From: an uncultured Pseudomonadota bacterium
GTDB lineage: Bacteria > Desulfobacterota_B > Binatia > UBA9968
Direction of reading: 5' to 3'
DNA length: 14,723 nucleotides
NCBI GenBank assembly: GCA_946478635.1
Contig: CAMLCX010000062.1
Span: 1 to 14,723, forward strand
Shown here: positions 1-7,719 of the stretch, piece by piece
Position numbering within the stretch: the first letter of the stretch is position 1
How the letters are laid out: each line of letters starts with the position of its first letter
Made by a program: the position numbers and the translations under genes
Notes under the pieces: model-generated
The model's database searches: none
What the model saw: only the letters and a program-made list of their open reading frames with translations
What the model was told of the DNA's origin: nothing

Positions 1-93
<93 letters not shown>

Positions 94-142
94 GTTAGCT
101 CGTTTACGGCCGAAGTCTTTGCGCCGGCCGAGTGGGATGTCG

Positions 143-256
<114 letters not shown>

Positions 257-327
257 GGGCACCCCGGAATGAGGAGTCAATCGATCGCCGGCGCGTCCAG
301 GGCTGTTTTCCATCCCGCTTGGGCTGT

Positions 328-2013
328 ATGTCTTACCTGGTAATCGCACGCAAATGGCGCCCGCAAAGTTTCGCCGACATTGCGGGTCAAGAGCACATTA
401 CCCGAACCCTGCAAAACGCTATTAGCGCCGATCGCATTGCGCACGCCTATCTTTTTACCGGCGTACGCGGGGTCGGGAAAACCACCGCCGCGCGGATTCT
501 CGCCAAGGCGCTGAACTGCGAAAAGGGGCCGACTCCCAACCCGTGCAACGAATGCAGCCAATGCCGGGAAATTTCTCAGGGAAGCTCCATCGACGTTTTA
601 GAAATCGACGGGGCTTCCAATCGCGGCATCGACGAAATACGCCAGATTATCGACAACGTGCGCTATCAACCAGCGCACGGGCGCTTCAAGATCTATATCA
701 TCGACGAAGTTCATCAGGTGACCAAAGACGCTTTCAACGCGCTGTTGAAAACTCTCGAGGAGCCGCCGCCATCGGTAAAATTCATCCTGGCCACCACCGA
801 ACCGCATCGCTTGCCGGCAACCATACTCTCGCGCTGCCAGCGCTACGATTTTCGCCGTATTCAGCTGCGAGAACTCATTTTGCGGCTCGGCGCGATTGCC
901 AAAAGCGAGGGCCTCGACATTACCGAAGGAGCACTGGTGTTGCTGGCGCGCGAAGCGGACGGCAGCATGCGCGATGCGCAGTCCTTGTTGGAGCAGGTTC
1001 TTGCGATGGCCGAGCCCGGTGATGCCAAAGGCAAGACTGTTCCAGTGGATGAAGTGTTGCTGCAGGAGGTACTCGGACTCGCCGAGCGGCGTACACTTTA
1101 CGAGATTTCTGCCGCGGTGCTTGGGGGCAACCCACAAAAATGCGTGGAGCTGATCGCGGGGGTGGTACAGCAAGGGCGTGATATCAACCGTCTGTCGCGC
1201 GATCTGGTTGAGCATTTTAGGAATCTACTAGTCGCGCGCCTCGCGGGTAACGTTAACGCTTCGTCCGGGCCCAAGGAATTGAGCGCCGGCGCAAGTACGC
1301 TGTTATTAGATCTGCCCGATCAAGAAATTTCCGATCTCGCCGCCCAAGCCGGGACACTGGCGCTTGAAACGCTGCTCGATTACCTCGACTTCATGGCCGC
1401 CGGGGACGACCAAGTTATGCATTCGTCGACGCCGCGATTTGCGCTGGAGAGCGTGTTGATACGCTTGGCCAGCTTGCCGCAGACGTTACCGGTCGCTGAA
1501 CTGATTGATCGCCTGGAGAGGCTTGAGAGCAAGATTCCGGCGACAGCTATCGTTAAAGATCACACGACGCCGGCAGTGCGGGAGAAGGCGGTTTCGCCGC
1601 CGGAGGCTGCGCCCGCTGTGCCGATAGATCCCTTGCCGCCCGCGACAGGAGAAGACTCCTGGCGCGATTTTGTTGCCGCCGTCGGCAAGGAACAAAAATT
1701 TTTGGCGTCGCACCTCAATGCGGCCCAGCCGCTGGAAATGGTGCCGGGGCGACTGAGAATCGGCGTATCCGAGCGCCATCATCTGGCTTTTTTGCTCGAC
1801 GGCGATAATCTGGTCACTCTCAAGGAACACGCCAGGAAGTTTTTTGGCCAGGACGTGAATGTGCAAATCGTCAGCCAGCTGGCGGAAGTCGTGCGCGAGT
1901 CCGGTGCGACAACGAGTCCGGCCAATCCAAGCGCAGACCGCAGTCCGATGGTGAATGAGGCTTTGCGCATTTTCGGCGGAGCGGTGCGCAATGTGCGACG
2001 GGACAATGGCTAA
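328..2013 (+). CDS. dnaX: DNA polymerase III clamp-loader subunit tau (DnaX)
   Basis: This AAA+ ATPase subunit of the clamp loader opens and loads the beta sliding clamp and links polymerases at the fork. The 561-residue protein starts with the family signature MSYLVIARKWRPQ. Walker A is GVRGVGKT (45-52). The zinc-binding cysteines are C64, C73, C76 and C79. A DEVH Walker B lies at 126-129, a sensor segment LATTEPH at about 154-160, and the SRC arginine finger motif at 168-170. A proline/alanine-rich linker near 410-445 precedes the C-terminal tau region. I chose ATG 328 because it gives the canonical N terminus; an in-frame TTG at 319 would add three residues. No strong Shine-Dalgarno sequence is visible. 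No convincing slippery site plus hairpin for the short gamma product was seen. It is followed by ebfC after 53 nt. Confidence 0.97.
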   Translation: MSYLVIARKWRPQSFADIAGQEHITRTLQNAISADRIAHAYLFTGVRGVGKTTAARILAKALNCEKGPTPNPCNECSQCREISQGSSIDVLEIDGASNRGIDEIRQIIDNVRYQPAHGRFKIYIIDEVHQVTKDAFNALLKTLEEPPPSVKFILATTEPHRLPATILSRCQRYDFRRIQLRELILRLGAIAKSEGLDITEGALVLLAREADGSMRDAQSLLEQVLAMAEPGDAKGKTVPVDEVLLQEVLGLAERRTLYEISAAVLGGNPQKCVELIAGVVQQGRDINRLSRDLVEHFRNLLVARLAGNVNASSGPKELSAGASTLLLDLPDQEISDLAAQAGTLALETLLDYLDFMAAGDDQVMHSSTPRFALESVLIRLASLPQTLPVAELIDRLERLESKIPATAIVKDHTTPAVREKAVSPPEAAPAVPIDPLPPATGEDSWRDFVAAVGKEQKFLASHLNAAQPLEMVPGRLRIGVSERHHLAFLLDGDNLVTLKEHARKFFGQDVNVQIVSQLAEVVRESGATTSPANPSADRSPMVNEALRIFGGAVRNVRRDNG

Positions 2014-2066
2014 TCTGGGCCGCAACTTAAACTGACCGCGCGATTCCCAGACGCAGGAGAAATAAA

Positions 2067-2390
2067 ATGGCGAGTATTGGCGCAATGGGTGACCTTTTAA
2101 AGCAAGCCCAAGAGATGCAATCCCGGATGGCGAAGATTCAAGAAGAACTTGCCAACAAAACGGTTCAGGGCTCCGCCGGCGGGGGCATGGTTCAAGTCAC
2201 CGTCAACGGTCAGTTCAATATTACCGCAGTGCAGATAGAAGCGTCAGTGATCAATCCGTCCGAGAAGGAAATGTTGGAAGACCTTATGCTCGCGGCGGTT
2301 AACGATGGCATGCGCAAGGCGCGCGAATTGGCCTCGAGTGAGATGAGCAAGCTCACCGGAGGATTAAAGATTCCAGGACTGATGCCATGA
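2067..2390 (+). CDS. ebfC: YbaB/EbfC family nucleoid-associated protein
   Basis: This small DNA-binding protein of 107 residues belongs to the YbaB/EbfC family, whose dimers form a tweezer-like fold and coat DNA. The N-terminal helix is rich in Lys, Gln and Met (GDLLKQAQEMQSRMAKIQEE), followed by a glycine-rich strand (SAGGGMVQVTVNG) and a C-terminal helix (AAVNDGMRKARELASSEMSKLTGG), as is typical. The start is well fixed: AGGAG at 2055-2059 lies seven bases before ATG. The stop overlaps the recR start by four bases (ATGA), so the two are translationally coupled. The dnaX-ebfC-recR order is conserved across many bacteria. The precise cellular role of the family remains loosely defined. Confidence 0.96.
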   Translation: MASIGAMGDLLKQAQEMQSRMAKIQEELANKTVQGSAGGGMVQVTVNGQFNITAVQIEASVINPSEKEMLEDLMLAAVNDGMRKARELASSEMSKLTGGLKIPGLMP

Positions 2391-3007
2391 CCCTCTATCC
2401 CGCCCCTCTCGCTCGTCTCGTTCACGAACTCTCAAGACTACCGGGAATCGGAGAAAAAACTGCGGCACGGTTGGCCTTTCACTTGCTGAAGACGAATAAG
2501 GACGACGTTCTGCGTCTCTCCGACAGCATCGGCAAACTCCGCCAGGAGATGGGACTTTGCCGGCGTTGTTTCGGTTTTAGCGAAGTGACCACCGATAACG
2601 AAGATGGGGTTCTTTGCGGGATATGCCGCAACGCCGAGCGGGAGGGCGATAAAATCTGCGTCGTCGAAGAGCCGGCCGACCTGATTGCCGTGGAGAAATC
2701 ACAGGAGTACCGCGGTCTTTATCATGTGATCCACGGCACGATTTCACCGCTCGACGGAGTCGGCCCCGATGCGCTGCGAATCAAGGAGTTGCTCGAACGT
2801 TTACGCGACGGCGCGGTCAAAGAAGTGATCGTGGCGACCAATCCAACCATGGACGGTGAAGCGACGGCATTCTATCTTTCCAAAGTGATCAAGCCCCTCG
2901 GAGTGGCGGTGACGCGAATAGCCCGCGGATTACCGATGGGCGGAGATCTCGAATATACCGATGCGGTGACGCTCGGCAAAGCGCTCGAGGGCCGACGGGA
3001 AATCTGA
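2387..3007 (+). CDS. recR: Recombination mediator protein RecR
   Basis: RecR acts with RecO (and RecF) to load RecA onto single-stranded DNA during gap repair. At 206 residues the length is usual. In order it shows an N-terminal helix-hairpin-helix (SRLPGIGEKTAARLAFHLL, 16-34), a four-cysteine zinc motif (C58, C61, C77, C80), and a Toprim domain starting at VVEEPADLIAVEK and continuing through YHVIHGTISPLDGVGPD and ATNPTMDGEATA. The tail has the conserved segment ARGLPMGGDLEYTDAVTLGKAL. The ATG overlaps the ebfC stop by four bases. AGGA eight bases upstream, inside ebfC, serves as ribosome site. It is the last gene of the + strand cluster and meets pit tail to tail with a gap of 31 bases. Confidence 0.97.
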   Translation: MTLYPAPLARLVHELSRLPGIGEKTAARLAFHLLKTNKDDVLRLSDSIGKLRQEMGLCRRCFGFSEVTTDNEDGVLCGICRNAEREGDKICVVEEPADLIAVEKSQEYRGLYHVIHGTISPLDGVGPDALRIKELLERLRDGAVKEVIVATNPTMDGEATAFYLSKVIKPLGVAVTRIARGLPMGGDLEYTDAVTLGKALEGRREI

Positions 3008-3040
3008 CCGGCGCTTCGACCCGAGAAATCGGCCCTCTTT
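2987..3040 (+). terminator. Possible terminator at the end of recR
   Basis: GAGGGCCGA at 2987-2995 is the exact reverse complement of TCGGCCCTC at 3029-3037. An inner CGGG/CCCG pairing (2996-2999 with 3020-3023) shortens the loop, and three T follow at 3038-3040. The 5' arm lies inside the last codons of recR and the stop codon is in the loop. The T tract is short and the inner helix is interrupted by AGAAA, so function is uncertain. The opposite strand has no T tract, so it should act only on the dnaX-ebfC-recR transcript. Confidence 0.45.
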
Positions 3041-4070
3041 AAAAGACCTTTCGCAGAACATCAATCAACAGCCAGGAAAACGCCGCGATCGCCGCAGAGG
3101 CCGGTATCGTCAGTACCCAGGCCCAGACGATGCGACCCGCGACGTTCCAGCGCACGGAGCGCAGCCGGCGTAGTGAGCCGACGCCGACTATAGCGCCGGT
3201 GATGGTGTGCGTCGTGGACACCGGAATGCCGAAGTGGGCGGCGCCGAACAGTGTAATCGCCCCGGCAGCCTCGGCAGCGCAACCCGCCATCGGCGTCAAT
3301 CGGGTAATGCGCGACCCCATGGTATGAACGATACGCCATCCGCCGGATAAGGTGCCCAGCCCGATGGCCGCATGCGCCATTAGGACAATCCAGAAGGGAA
3401 TGAGCAATTGGCCCATTTCATCGCTCACCAGGTGGTGGTATTCCGGCACGATAAACAGTGTACCGGCGATAATGCCCATGGTCTTTTGCGCGTCATTGGT
3501 GCCATGGCCGAGGCTATAGGCAGCCGCCGAGATCAATTGCCCGCGCCTAAAAATGTGATCGACGCTCGCGGGACTCGAGCGCTTGAAGATATTCAGAATC
3601 CCCATGAGGTTGAGCATTCCCAGCCCCATTCCCAGCAGCGGCGCGATGACAATAAATATCAAAGTACTGATCCAACCCCCGGGTAAAAGGACTCCGAGCC
3701 CGGCCTTGGCGATGCCGGCGCCGGCATACCCGCCGATCAACGCGTGTGACGAGCTGGTCGGCAGCCCCACCTGCCAAGTGATGAGGTCCCACACAATGGC
3801 CCCGAACAGACCCGCCAAAATGACGAAGGAGTCGATCTGCCTGACGTCGAGTAAACCGCTGCCGACGGTTTTGGCGACGGCGGTGCCGAATGTAAATGCG
3901 GCGATAAAGTTCCAAAACGCGGCCCATGCTACCCCTTGAAGCGGCGTCAGGACTCTTGTCGATACCACTGTGGCAATCGAATTGGCGGCGTCGTGAAAGC
4001 CGTTGACGTAGTCGAACGCGAGGGCGACGACGATGATCAGAATCGTCAGGATAAAAATTGGCTCAGCCAT
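3039..4070 (-). CDS. pit: Low-affinity inorganic phosphate transporter, Pit family
   Basis: This integral inner-membrane permease of the Pit (PF01384) family takes up phosphate, as metal-phosphate complexes in characterised members, driven by the proton gradient. The 343-residue protein has about ten hydrophobic segments. The N-terminal family signature DYVNGFHDAANSIATVVSTR is near residues 20-39. The central repeat has SLGHGTNDAQKTMGIIAGT, and the C-terminal repeat has GIPVSTTHTITGAIVGVG. Family members such as E. coli PitA also admit arsenate, which matters beside the arsenate-reductase fusion upstream. The ATG overlaps the end of the DUF47 gene by eight bases, so they form one transcription unit. 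The pairing of Pit with a DUF47 protein is a recurrent arrangement. Confidence 0.95.
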   Translation of the reverse strand: MAEPIFILTILIIVVALAFDYVNGFHDAANSIATVVSTRVLTPLQGVAWAAFWNFIAAFTFGTAVAKTVGSGLLDVRQIDSFVILAGLFGAIVWDLITWQVGLPTSSSHALIGGYAGAGIAKAGLGVLLPGGWISTLIFIVIAPLLGMGLGMLNLMGILNIFKRSSPASVDHIFRRGQLISAAAYSLGHGTNDAQKTMGIIAGTLFIVPEYHHLVSDEMGQLLIPFWIVLMAHAAIGLGTLSGGWRIVHTMGSRITRLTPMAGCAAEAAGAITLFGAAHFGIPVSTTHTITGAIVGVGSLRRLRSVRWNVAGRIVWAWVLTIPASAAIAAFSWLLIDVLRKVF

Positions 4071-4692
4071 TTTTGATAATTACCCGTTGCAGGACATCGG
4101 CGATGTCTTCCATGCGGTCGGTGGTTTCTTCGAGCATCTCGTAAATTTCTTTCCAGCGGATCAGGTTAAACAAGTCGTCCTTGTGGTTGACGATGTCGAC
4201 CAGCGCTTCGCGCAACACCCGGTCGCCGTTGTTCTCGATGGTATTGATCTCCTTGATATGCTCCTCGACGAGCCGAAAATTCTTCTTTTCGCGCAGGTTG
4301 GGCATGGCTTCGTGCAGTTCGGCGGCGCCGCTGCGAATCAATTGAGCCAACTGGCGCGCCCGTTCGGTGGGCGCTTCGACGCGAAAGATCACCATGCGCA
4401 CGGCGGTGGCTTCGATGGCATCCAATGCGTCGTCCATGGCCGAAATCAAGCGCTCGATATCTTCGCCGTCGAGCGGCACGATCAAGGTGTGCATCAGAAG
4501 ATGCATTACTTCGTGGACGATGAAATCGCCGCGATGTTCCAGTTCGGTGATGCGCGCGACTTTCGACTCTACGTGTTCGTAATTGTCGAGCATGTCTTGC
4601 AGGGCGTCGGCGGCTTCGAGCAGATTGGCAGTGGCCTTTTCGAACCACTCGTAGAACTTCGTTTCGGCCGGCAAAAATTGAAATTTGGCCAT
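4063..4692 (-). CDS. DUF47 / PhoU-like Pit accessory protein
   Basis: This soluble, largely helical protein of 209 residues belongs to the DUF47 family (PF01865), distant relatives of PhoU that are usually encoded next to Pit transporters and thought to regulate them. It opens with the typical FLPAETKFYEWFEKATANLLEAADAL. It carries PhoU-like acidic metal-binding patterns such as ITELEHRGDFIVHEVMHLL and PLDGEDIERLISAMDDALDAIEAT, and ends with a second helical bundle (YEMLEETTDRMEDIADVLQRVIIKNG). The start ATG at 4690-4692 is preceded by GGAG with an eight-base spacer. It overlaps pit by eight bases. The family link is clear; the regulatory role in this organism is inferred. Confidence 0.93.
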   Translation of the reverse strand: MAKFQFLPAETKFYEWFEKATANLLEAADALQDMLDNYEHVESKVARITELEHRGDFIVHEVMHLLMHTLIVPLDGEDIERLISAMDDALDAIEATAVRMVIFRVEAPTERARQLAQLIRSGAAELHEAMPNLREKKNFRLVEEHIKEINTIENNGDRVLREALVDIVNHKDDLFNLIRWKEIYEMLEETTDRMEDIADVLQRVIIKNG

Positions 4693-4753
4693 AGCTGCTG
4701 CTCCAAATCGTCTTTACGTTGAGTTTTGCAATCGGGAAGATAGAACGCGATGG

Positions 4754-4782
4754 AATCTAGCACGCGTGGCAAATCCCTTCAA
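4754..4782 (-). promoter_or_regulatory. Candidate sigma-70 promoter for DUF47-pit
   Basis: Reading the - strand, TTGAAG (4777-4782) and TAGATT (4754-4759) are separated by 17 bases and match the -35 and -10 consensus at four of six positions each. The pair lies in the 114-base gap between the end of phoR-arsC and the DUF47 start, about 60 bases before the ATG. No GTTAAG repeats like those before pstS were seen here, so expression may be PhoB-independent. Read-through from the pst-pho operon cannot be excluded, because no clear terminator is visible in the gap. Confidence 0.3.
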
Positions 4783-4806
4783 CCGCGAAAATGCAAAGGC
4801 GCGGGC

Positions 4807-7017
4807 TCAGGAAAACAGATTCTCGATGCGGGAGCGAAGCTCGTCGCGTACCTGCCGGAAAACCTGGAGGACTTGTTCCTCATCACCCCGCGCCAGCGCC
4901 GGATCGGCCAGCGGCCAATGGGTTCGCTTTACTTTTCCGCCCAATGTGGGGCATTTCTCGGCGGCGTCGCCGCAAAGCGTGATGACCTGGTCGACCGAAT
5001 CGAGAGGGATATTCGCCAGCGTCTTGGAGCTTTGTCGCGTGATATCGATGCCGACTTCGTTCATCACGCGGACGGCGAGGGGATGAATGCCTTTTGGTTC
5101 GATTCCCGCGCTGAAGAATCGGTAGCGGCCATTGCCAAGATGACGCGCAAATCCTTCGGCCATCTGGCTCCGGCACGAGTTGCCCGTGCATAAGAAGAGA
5201 ACGGATTCACCGGCGTTGCCATTGGCCGCGGCGACGGGCAGCCGCACGCGCACCGTGGTGCCTTGGTTGATCACGCTCTCGATGGTCAGCTCGCCGCCAT
5301 GGGCCTGGACGATGTGCTTGACGATGGCCAGGCCCAGGCCGGTGCCGCCGAGATCGCGCGAGCGGGCTCTGTCGACGCGGTAAAAGCGTTCGGTTAACCG
5401 CGGCAAATCTTTTTCCGGAATGCCCGGGCCGCTGTCGCGAACCGCGATCTCGATTTGCTCCGAACCGTTGGATCCGACGAAGGGAGCAGCGCTCAGCGAT
5501 ACCTCGCCGCCGGGCGGTGTGTACTTGACGGCATTGTCGACCAGATTAATAAACAGTTGCTGCAGGCGGTCCAGATCGCCGGAGACTTTCGCGATGCCGG
5601 GCTCGACCCGCTGCGTCAGTTTGATGTTTTTCTTCGCGGCTTGATCCCAGAAAACTTCGCTGACCCGCTGGATCAAGTGACACACGTCCAGCGGATGAAG
5701 CGCGAGCTGGATGTTGCCTGATTCCAGGTCCGATAAAATCAGCAGATCTTCGGTCAAGCGGCTGAGCCGCTCTGAATGGCGGTCAATGATTTCGAGAAAC
5801 TGGCGCCTATCGGCGGCATCGCTGGGGGGCGCGTGCAGCAAGGTTTCGATGTAACCGCGTATGGCCGTTAACGGGGTTCGCAGCTCATGCGACACGTTGG
5901 CGACGAAATCGGCGCGGATGGTTTCCAACCTTTTGATCTCGGTGATGTCATGGAAGACCACGATCGATCCCAGCGATACCCCAAGGGTAGTCCGCAACGG
6001 TACGGCATTGATACTAAACCAGCGCGAGTCGTCAAGCTCGACTTCCTTGGAAAACCAATCACTGGTGAAATTCAGCTTCAGCACTTGCTGCAGGATAGCG
6101 TGCATTTCGGGGTGGCGGCTGAGCTCCAGTACCGACACGCCGTACAGATGTCGGCCCGAGGGAACATGGAACATGGTTTTCGCCTGATCGTTGATGATCA
6201 TGACCTGCCCTTTGGGATCAAGCACCAACACCCCTTCGATCATGCAGCGCAGAATCGACTCGGATTTGTCTTTTTCACTGACAATCTCCTGAATGTCCGC
6301 GCGGATTTTCGCGCTCATCTGATTTAGGTGGCGTTCCAGCAAAGCGATCTCGTCGCGACTGCCGCTAGGGAAGAAGTCTTGCGGCAATGAGCCCTCGGTA
6401 ATTTTACCGGTGAACTCGACAAGCCGCTCGACGCGCCGACTCAGGTGGCGCGATAACCACCAGGCTAGAAACAATCCGACGCTCGACGCGAGCAGCAAGC
6501 CGGTAAGGAGGGAATATCGAATGCTCCGAATGACCCCTTCGACATCCTTCAACGGCATCGCGACGCGGACGATGCGCGCATGTTGCACGCCGGTTTGGTA
6601 AAAGGCGCGATAGAGCATGTCATAACCGACGGTGGCGCTGTGGCGAATCGCACCGCCGGCGCCGCTTTGTTTGGCCTCGATGACCTCCGGACGATTGGCG
6701 TGATTTTCCATCTTTGCGGATATCTCGCCAGAATCGCCGAGCACCTTGCCGTCGAGGTCAATGACTGTAATGCGGGAGCCTAACTCACCGGCCAGCTGGC
6801 GACATCGAACGTCGAGTTCGCCGCCCTCGATATCGTACGGCAATACCTGGCTGAGCAAATGCGCTTCCTGCTCCATGCGTCCGCTGAGCGTGTCAATGTA
6901 AAGCTGGCGGATGAGCTTGTTCGAGAAGAAATAGAAGCCGGCAAAAAGCAGAGCTACGACGGCGAGGTAGGATAGAAAGACCTTGGCGACGAGACTATTG
7001 TTCCAAAGCCTTTTCAT
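4807..7017 (-). CDS. phoR: PhoR-type sensor histidine kinase fused to ArsC arsenate reductase
   Basis: A 736-residue fusion. The front is a complete PhoR-like kinase: TM1 (about 10-31), a periplasmic sensor (32-165), TM2 (about 168-188), HAMP-like linker (190-245), PAS domain (about 252-362), HisKA with the phospho-acceptor His377 in SHELRTP, N-box Asn495 (NLVDNAVKYT), G1 DSGPGIP (528-534) and G2 GGTGLGLAI. After VRVRLPV and about ten linker residues comes a thioredoxin-type ArsC domain (about 604-736): P-loop CTGNSCRS with Cys610 and Arg616, the redox pair Cys682/Cys689 in TLCGDAAEKCP, and Asp705 in ADPA. By analogy with S. aureus pI258 ArsC this is a full active set for reducing arsenate to arsenite. 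I chose ATG 7017, since it gives MKRLW directly before TM1; it overlaps the phoB stop by 23 bases. No in-frame ATG or TTG lies at the junction. Domain calls are firm; a functional link between the halves is inferred. Confidence 0.93.
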   Translation of the reverse strand: MKRLWNNSLVAKVFLSYLAVVALLFAGFYFFSNKLIRQLYIDTLSGRMEQEAHLLSQVLPYDIEGGELDVRCRQLAGELGSRITVIDLDGKVLGDSGEISAKMENHANRPEVIEAKQSGAGGAIRHSATVGYDMLYRAFYQTGVQHARIVRVAMPLKDVEGVIRSIRYSLLTGLLLASSVGLFLAWWLSRHLSRRVERLVEFTGKITEGSLPQDFFPSGSRDEIALLERHLNQMSAKIRADIQEIVSEKDKSESILRCMIEGVLVLDPKGQVMIINDQAKTMFHVPSGRHLYGVSVLELSRHPEMHAILQQVLKLNFTSDWFSKEVELDDSRWFSINAVPLRTTLGVSLGSIVVFHDITEIKRLETIRADFVANVSHELRTPLTAIRGYIETLLHAPPSDAADRRQFLEIIDRHSERLSRLTEDLLILSDLESGNIQLALHPLDVCHLIQRVSEVFWDQAAKKNIKLTQRVEPGIAKVSGDLDRLQQLFINLVDNAVKYTPPGGEVSLSAAPFVGSNGSEQIEIAVRDSGPGIPEKDLPRLTERFYRVDRARSRDLGGTGLGLAIVKHIVQAHGGELTIESVINQGTTVRVRLPVAAANGNAGESVLFLCTGNSCRSQMAEGFARHLGNGRYRFFSAGIEPKGIHPLAVRVMNEVGIDITRQSSKTLANIPLDSVDQVITLCGDAAEKCPTLGGKVKRTHWPLADPALARGDEEQVLQVFRQVRDELRSRIENLFS

Positions 7018-7714
7018 CGAACTTATAACCGACGCCGCGCAAGGTAAGAATCCATTTTGGGTTACTATCGTCCTTTTCAATCGCTTTGCGCAACCGGCGG
7101 ATGTGGACGTCCACCGTGCGCGGCGTGACGAATGTGTCACCACCCCAAATCCGATCGAGCAGTTGGTCGCGATTCAACACGCGGTTGGGGTTCTGGACGA
7201 GAAAGCGCAGAAGTTCAAACTCCTTGAGGGTGAGCTTGATCGATTTGCCGCGGGCAAAAACTTCGTAGGTCGTGAAATCGATTTTGAGCTCACCTTTGTC
7301 GTAGGCGGGTATTTGTTCGGACTGAGCGACGCCATTGGCACGGCGCAGAATCGCGCGCACGCGGGCGACCAACTCGCGCGGGCTAAACGGCTTGGCTAAG
7401 TAATCGTCGGCGCCCATTTCCAGGCCCACGACACGATCGGCTTCGCCGGTTTTCGCCGTCAACATGAGGATCGGCAATTTGGCGGTTTCGGGCCGCTCCC
7501 GGAGCTGCTTACAAACCTCCAAGCCGGACAAACCCGGCAGCATCAGATCGAGAATCACCAAATGGGGTTTGTCGCGCTGGACAATTTTGATTGCCTGCTC
7601 GCCATCCTCGGCTTCAAAGACCTTGTAGCGTTCCTGGACCAAATTGTATTGGACTAGTTTGCGAATGTCCGGCTCGTCTTCGACGACCAAAATTTTTTTC
7701 GGCGTGTTCGACAT
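6995..7714 (-). CDS. phoB: Phosphate regulon response regulator PhoB
   Basis: This OmpR/PhoB-type transcription factor is phosphorylated by PhoR under phosphate limitation. The 239-residue protein has a receiver domain (about 6-123) with acidic pair E12/D13, phospho-acceptor D56 in LVILDLMLPG, T86 and K108 (AKPFSP). A winged-helix DNA-binding domain (about 140-235) includes LTLKEFELLRFLVQNPNRVLNRDQLLDRIWG and the recognition region RTVDVHIRRLRKAIE. It starts at ATG 7714, five bases after the phoU stop; the ribosome site is weak, suggesting coupling to phoU. Its 3' end overlaps the fused phoR start. It is the likely reader of the 11-bp repeat array upstream of pstS. Confidence 0.96.
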   Translation of the reverse strand: MSNTPKKILVVEDEPDIRKLVQYNLVQERYKVFEAEDGEQAIKIVQRDKPHLVILDLMLPGLSGLEVCKQLRERPETAKLPILMLTAKTGEADRVVGLEMGADDYLAKPFSPRELVARVRAILRRANGVAQSEQIPAYDKGELKIDFTTYEVFARGKSIKLTLKEFELLRFLVQNPNRVLNRDQLLDRIWGGDTFVTPRTVDVHIRRLRKAIEKDDSNPKWILTLRGVGYKFDEKALEQ

Positions 7715-7719
7715 GGGAT

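Noticed and set aside
107..130. CGGCCG inverted repeat between the tRNA and SRP RNA
   Set aside because: Six-base-pair stem with a 12-base loop and no T tract; not convincing as a terminator.
1691..1706. A5T5 run in dnaX as a possible programmed frameshift site for gamma
   Set aside because: In frame it reads CAA AAA TTT TTG, which does not form a good X XXY YYZ heptamer, the A run is too short for transcriptional slippage, and no strong hairpin follows.
4033..4722. Long + strand open frames opposite the pit, DUF47, phoR and pst genes
   Set aside because: They are antisense shadows of clear - strand genes and resemble no known family.
4693..4806. Pho box upstream of DUF47-pit
   Set aside because: Only isolated GTTGA-like words are present, with no 11-bp repetition.
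5190..5235. A separate arsC gene starting at the junction
   Set aside because: The only ATG there (within GCCAATGGC) is out of frame with the ArsC domain, there is no stop codon between the domains, and the only in-frame GTG codons lie within the kinase's last strand.
7018..7143. Longer phoR reading frame with 42 extra N-terminal residues
   Set aside because: It lies entirely over phoB in another frame and is compositionally unlike a kinase N terminus; ATG 7017 places the first membrane segment normally.
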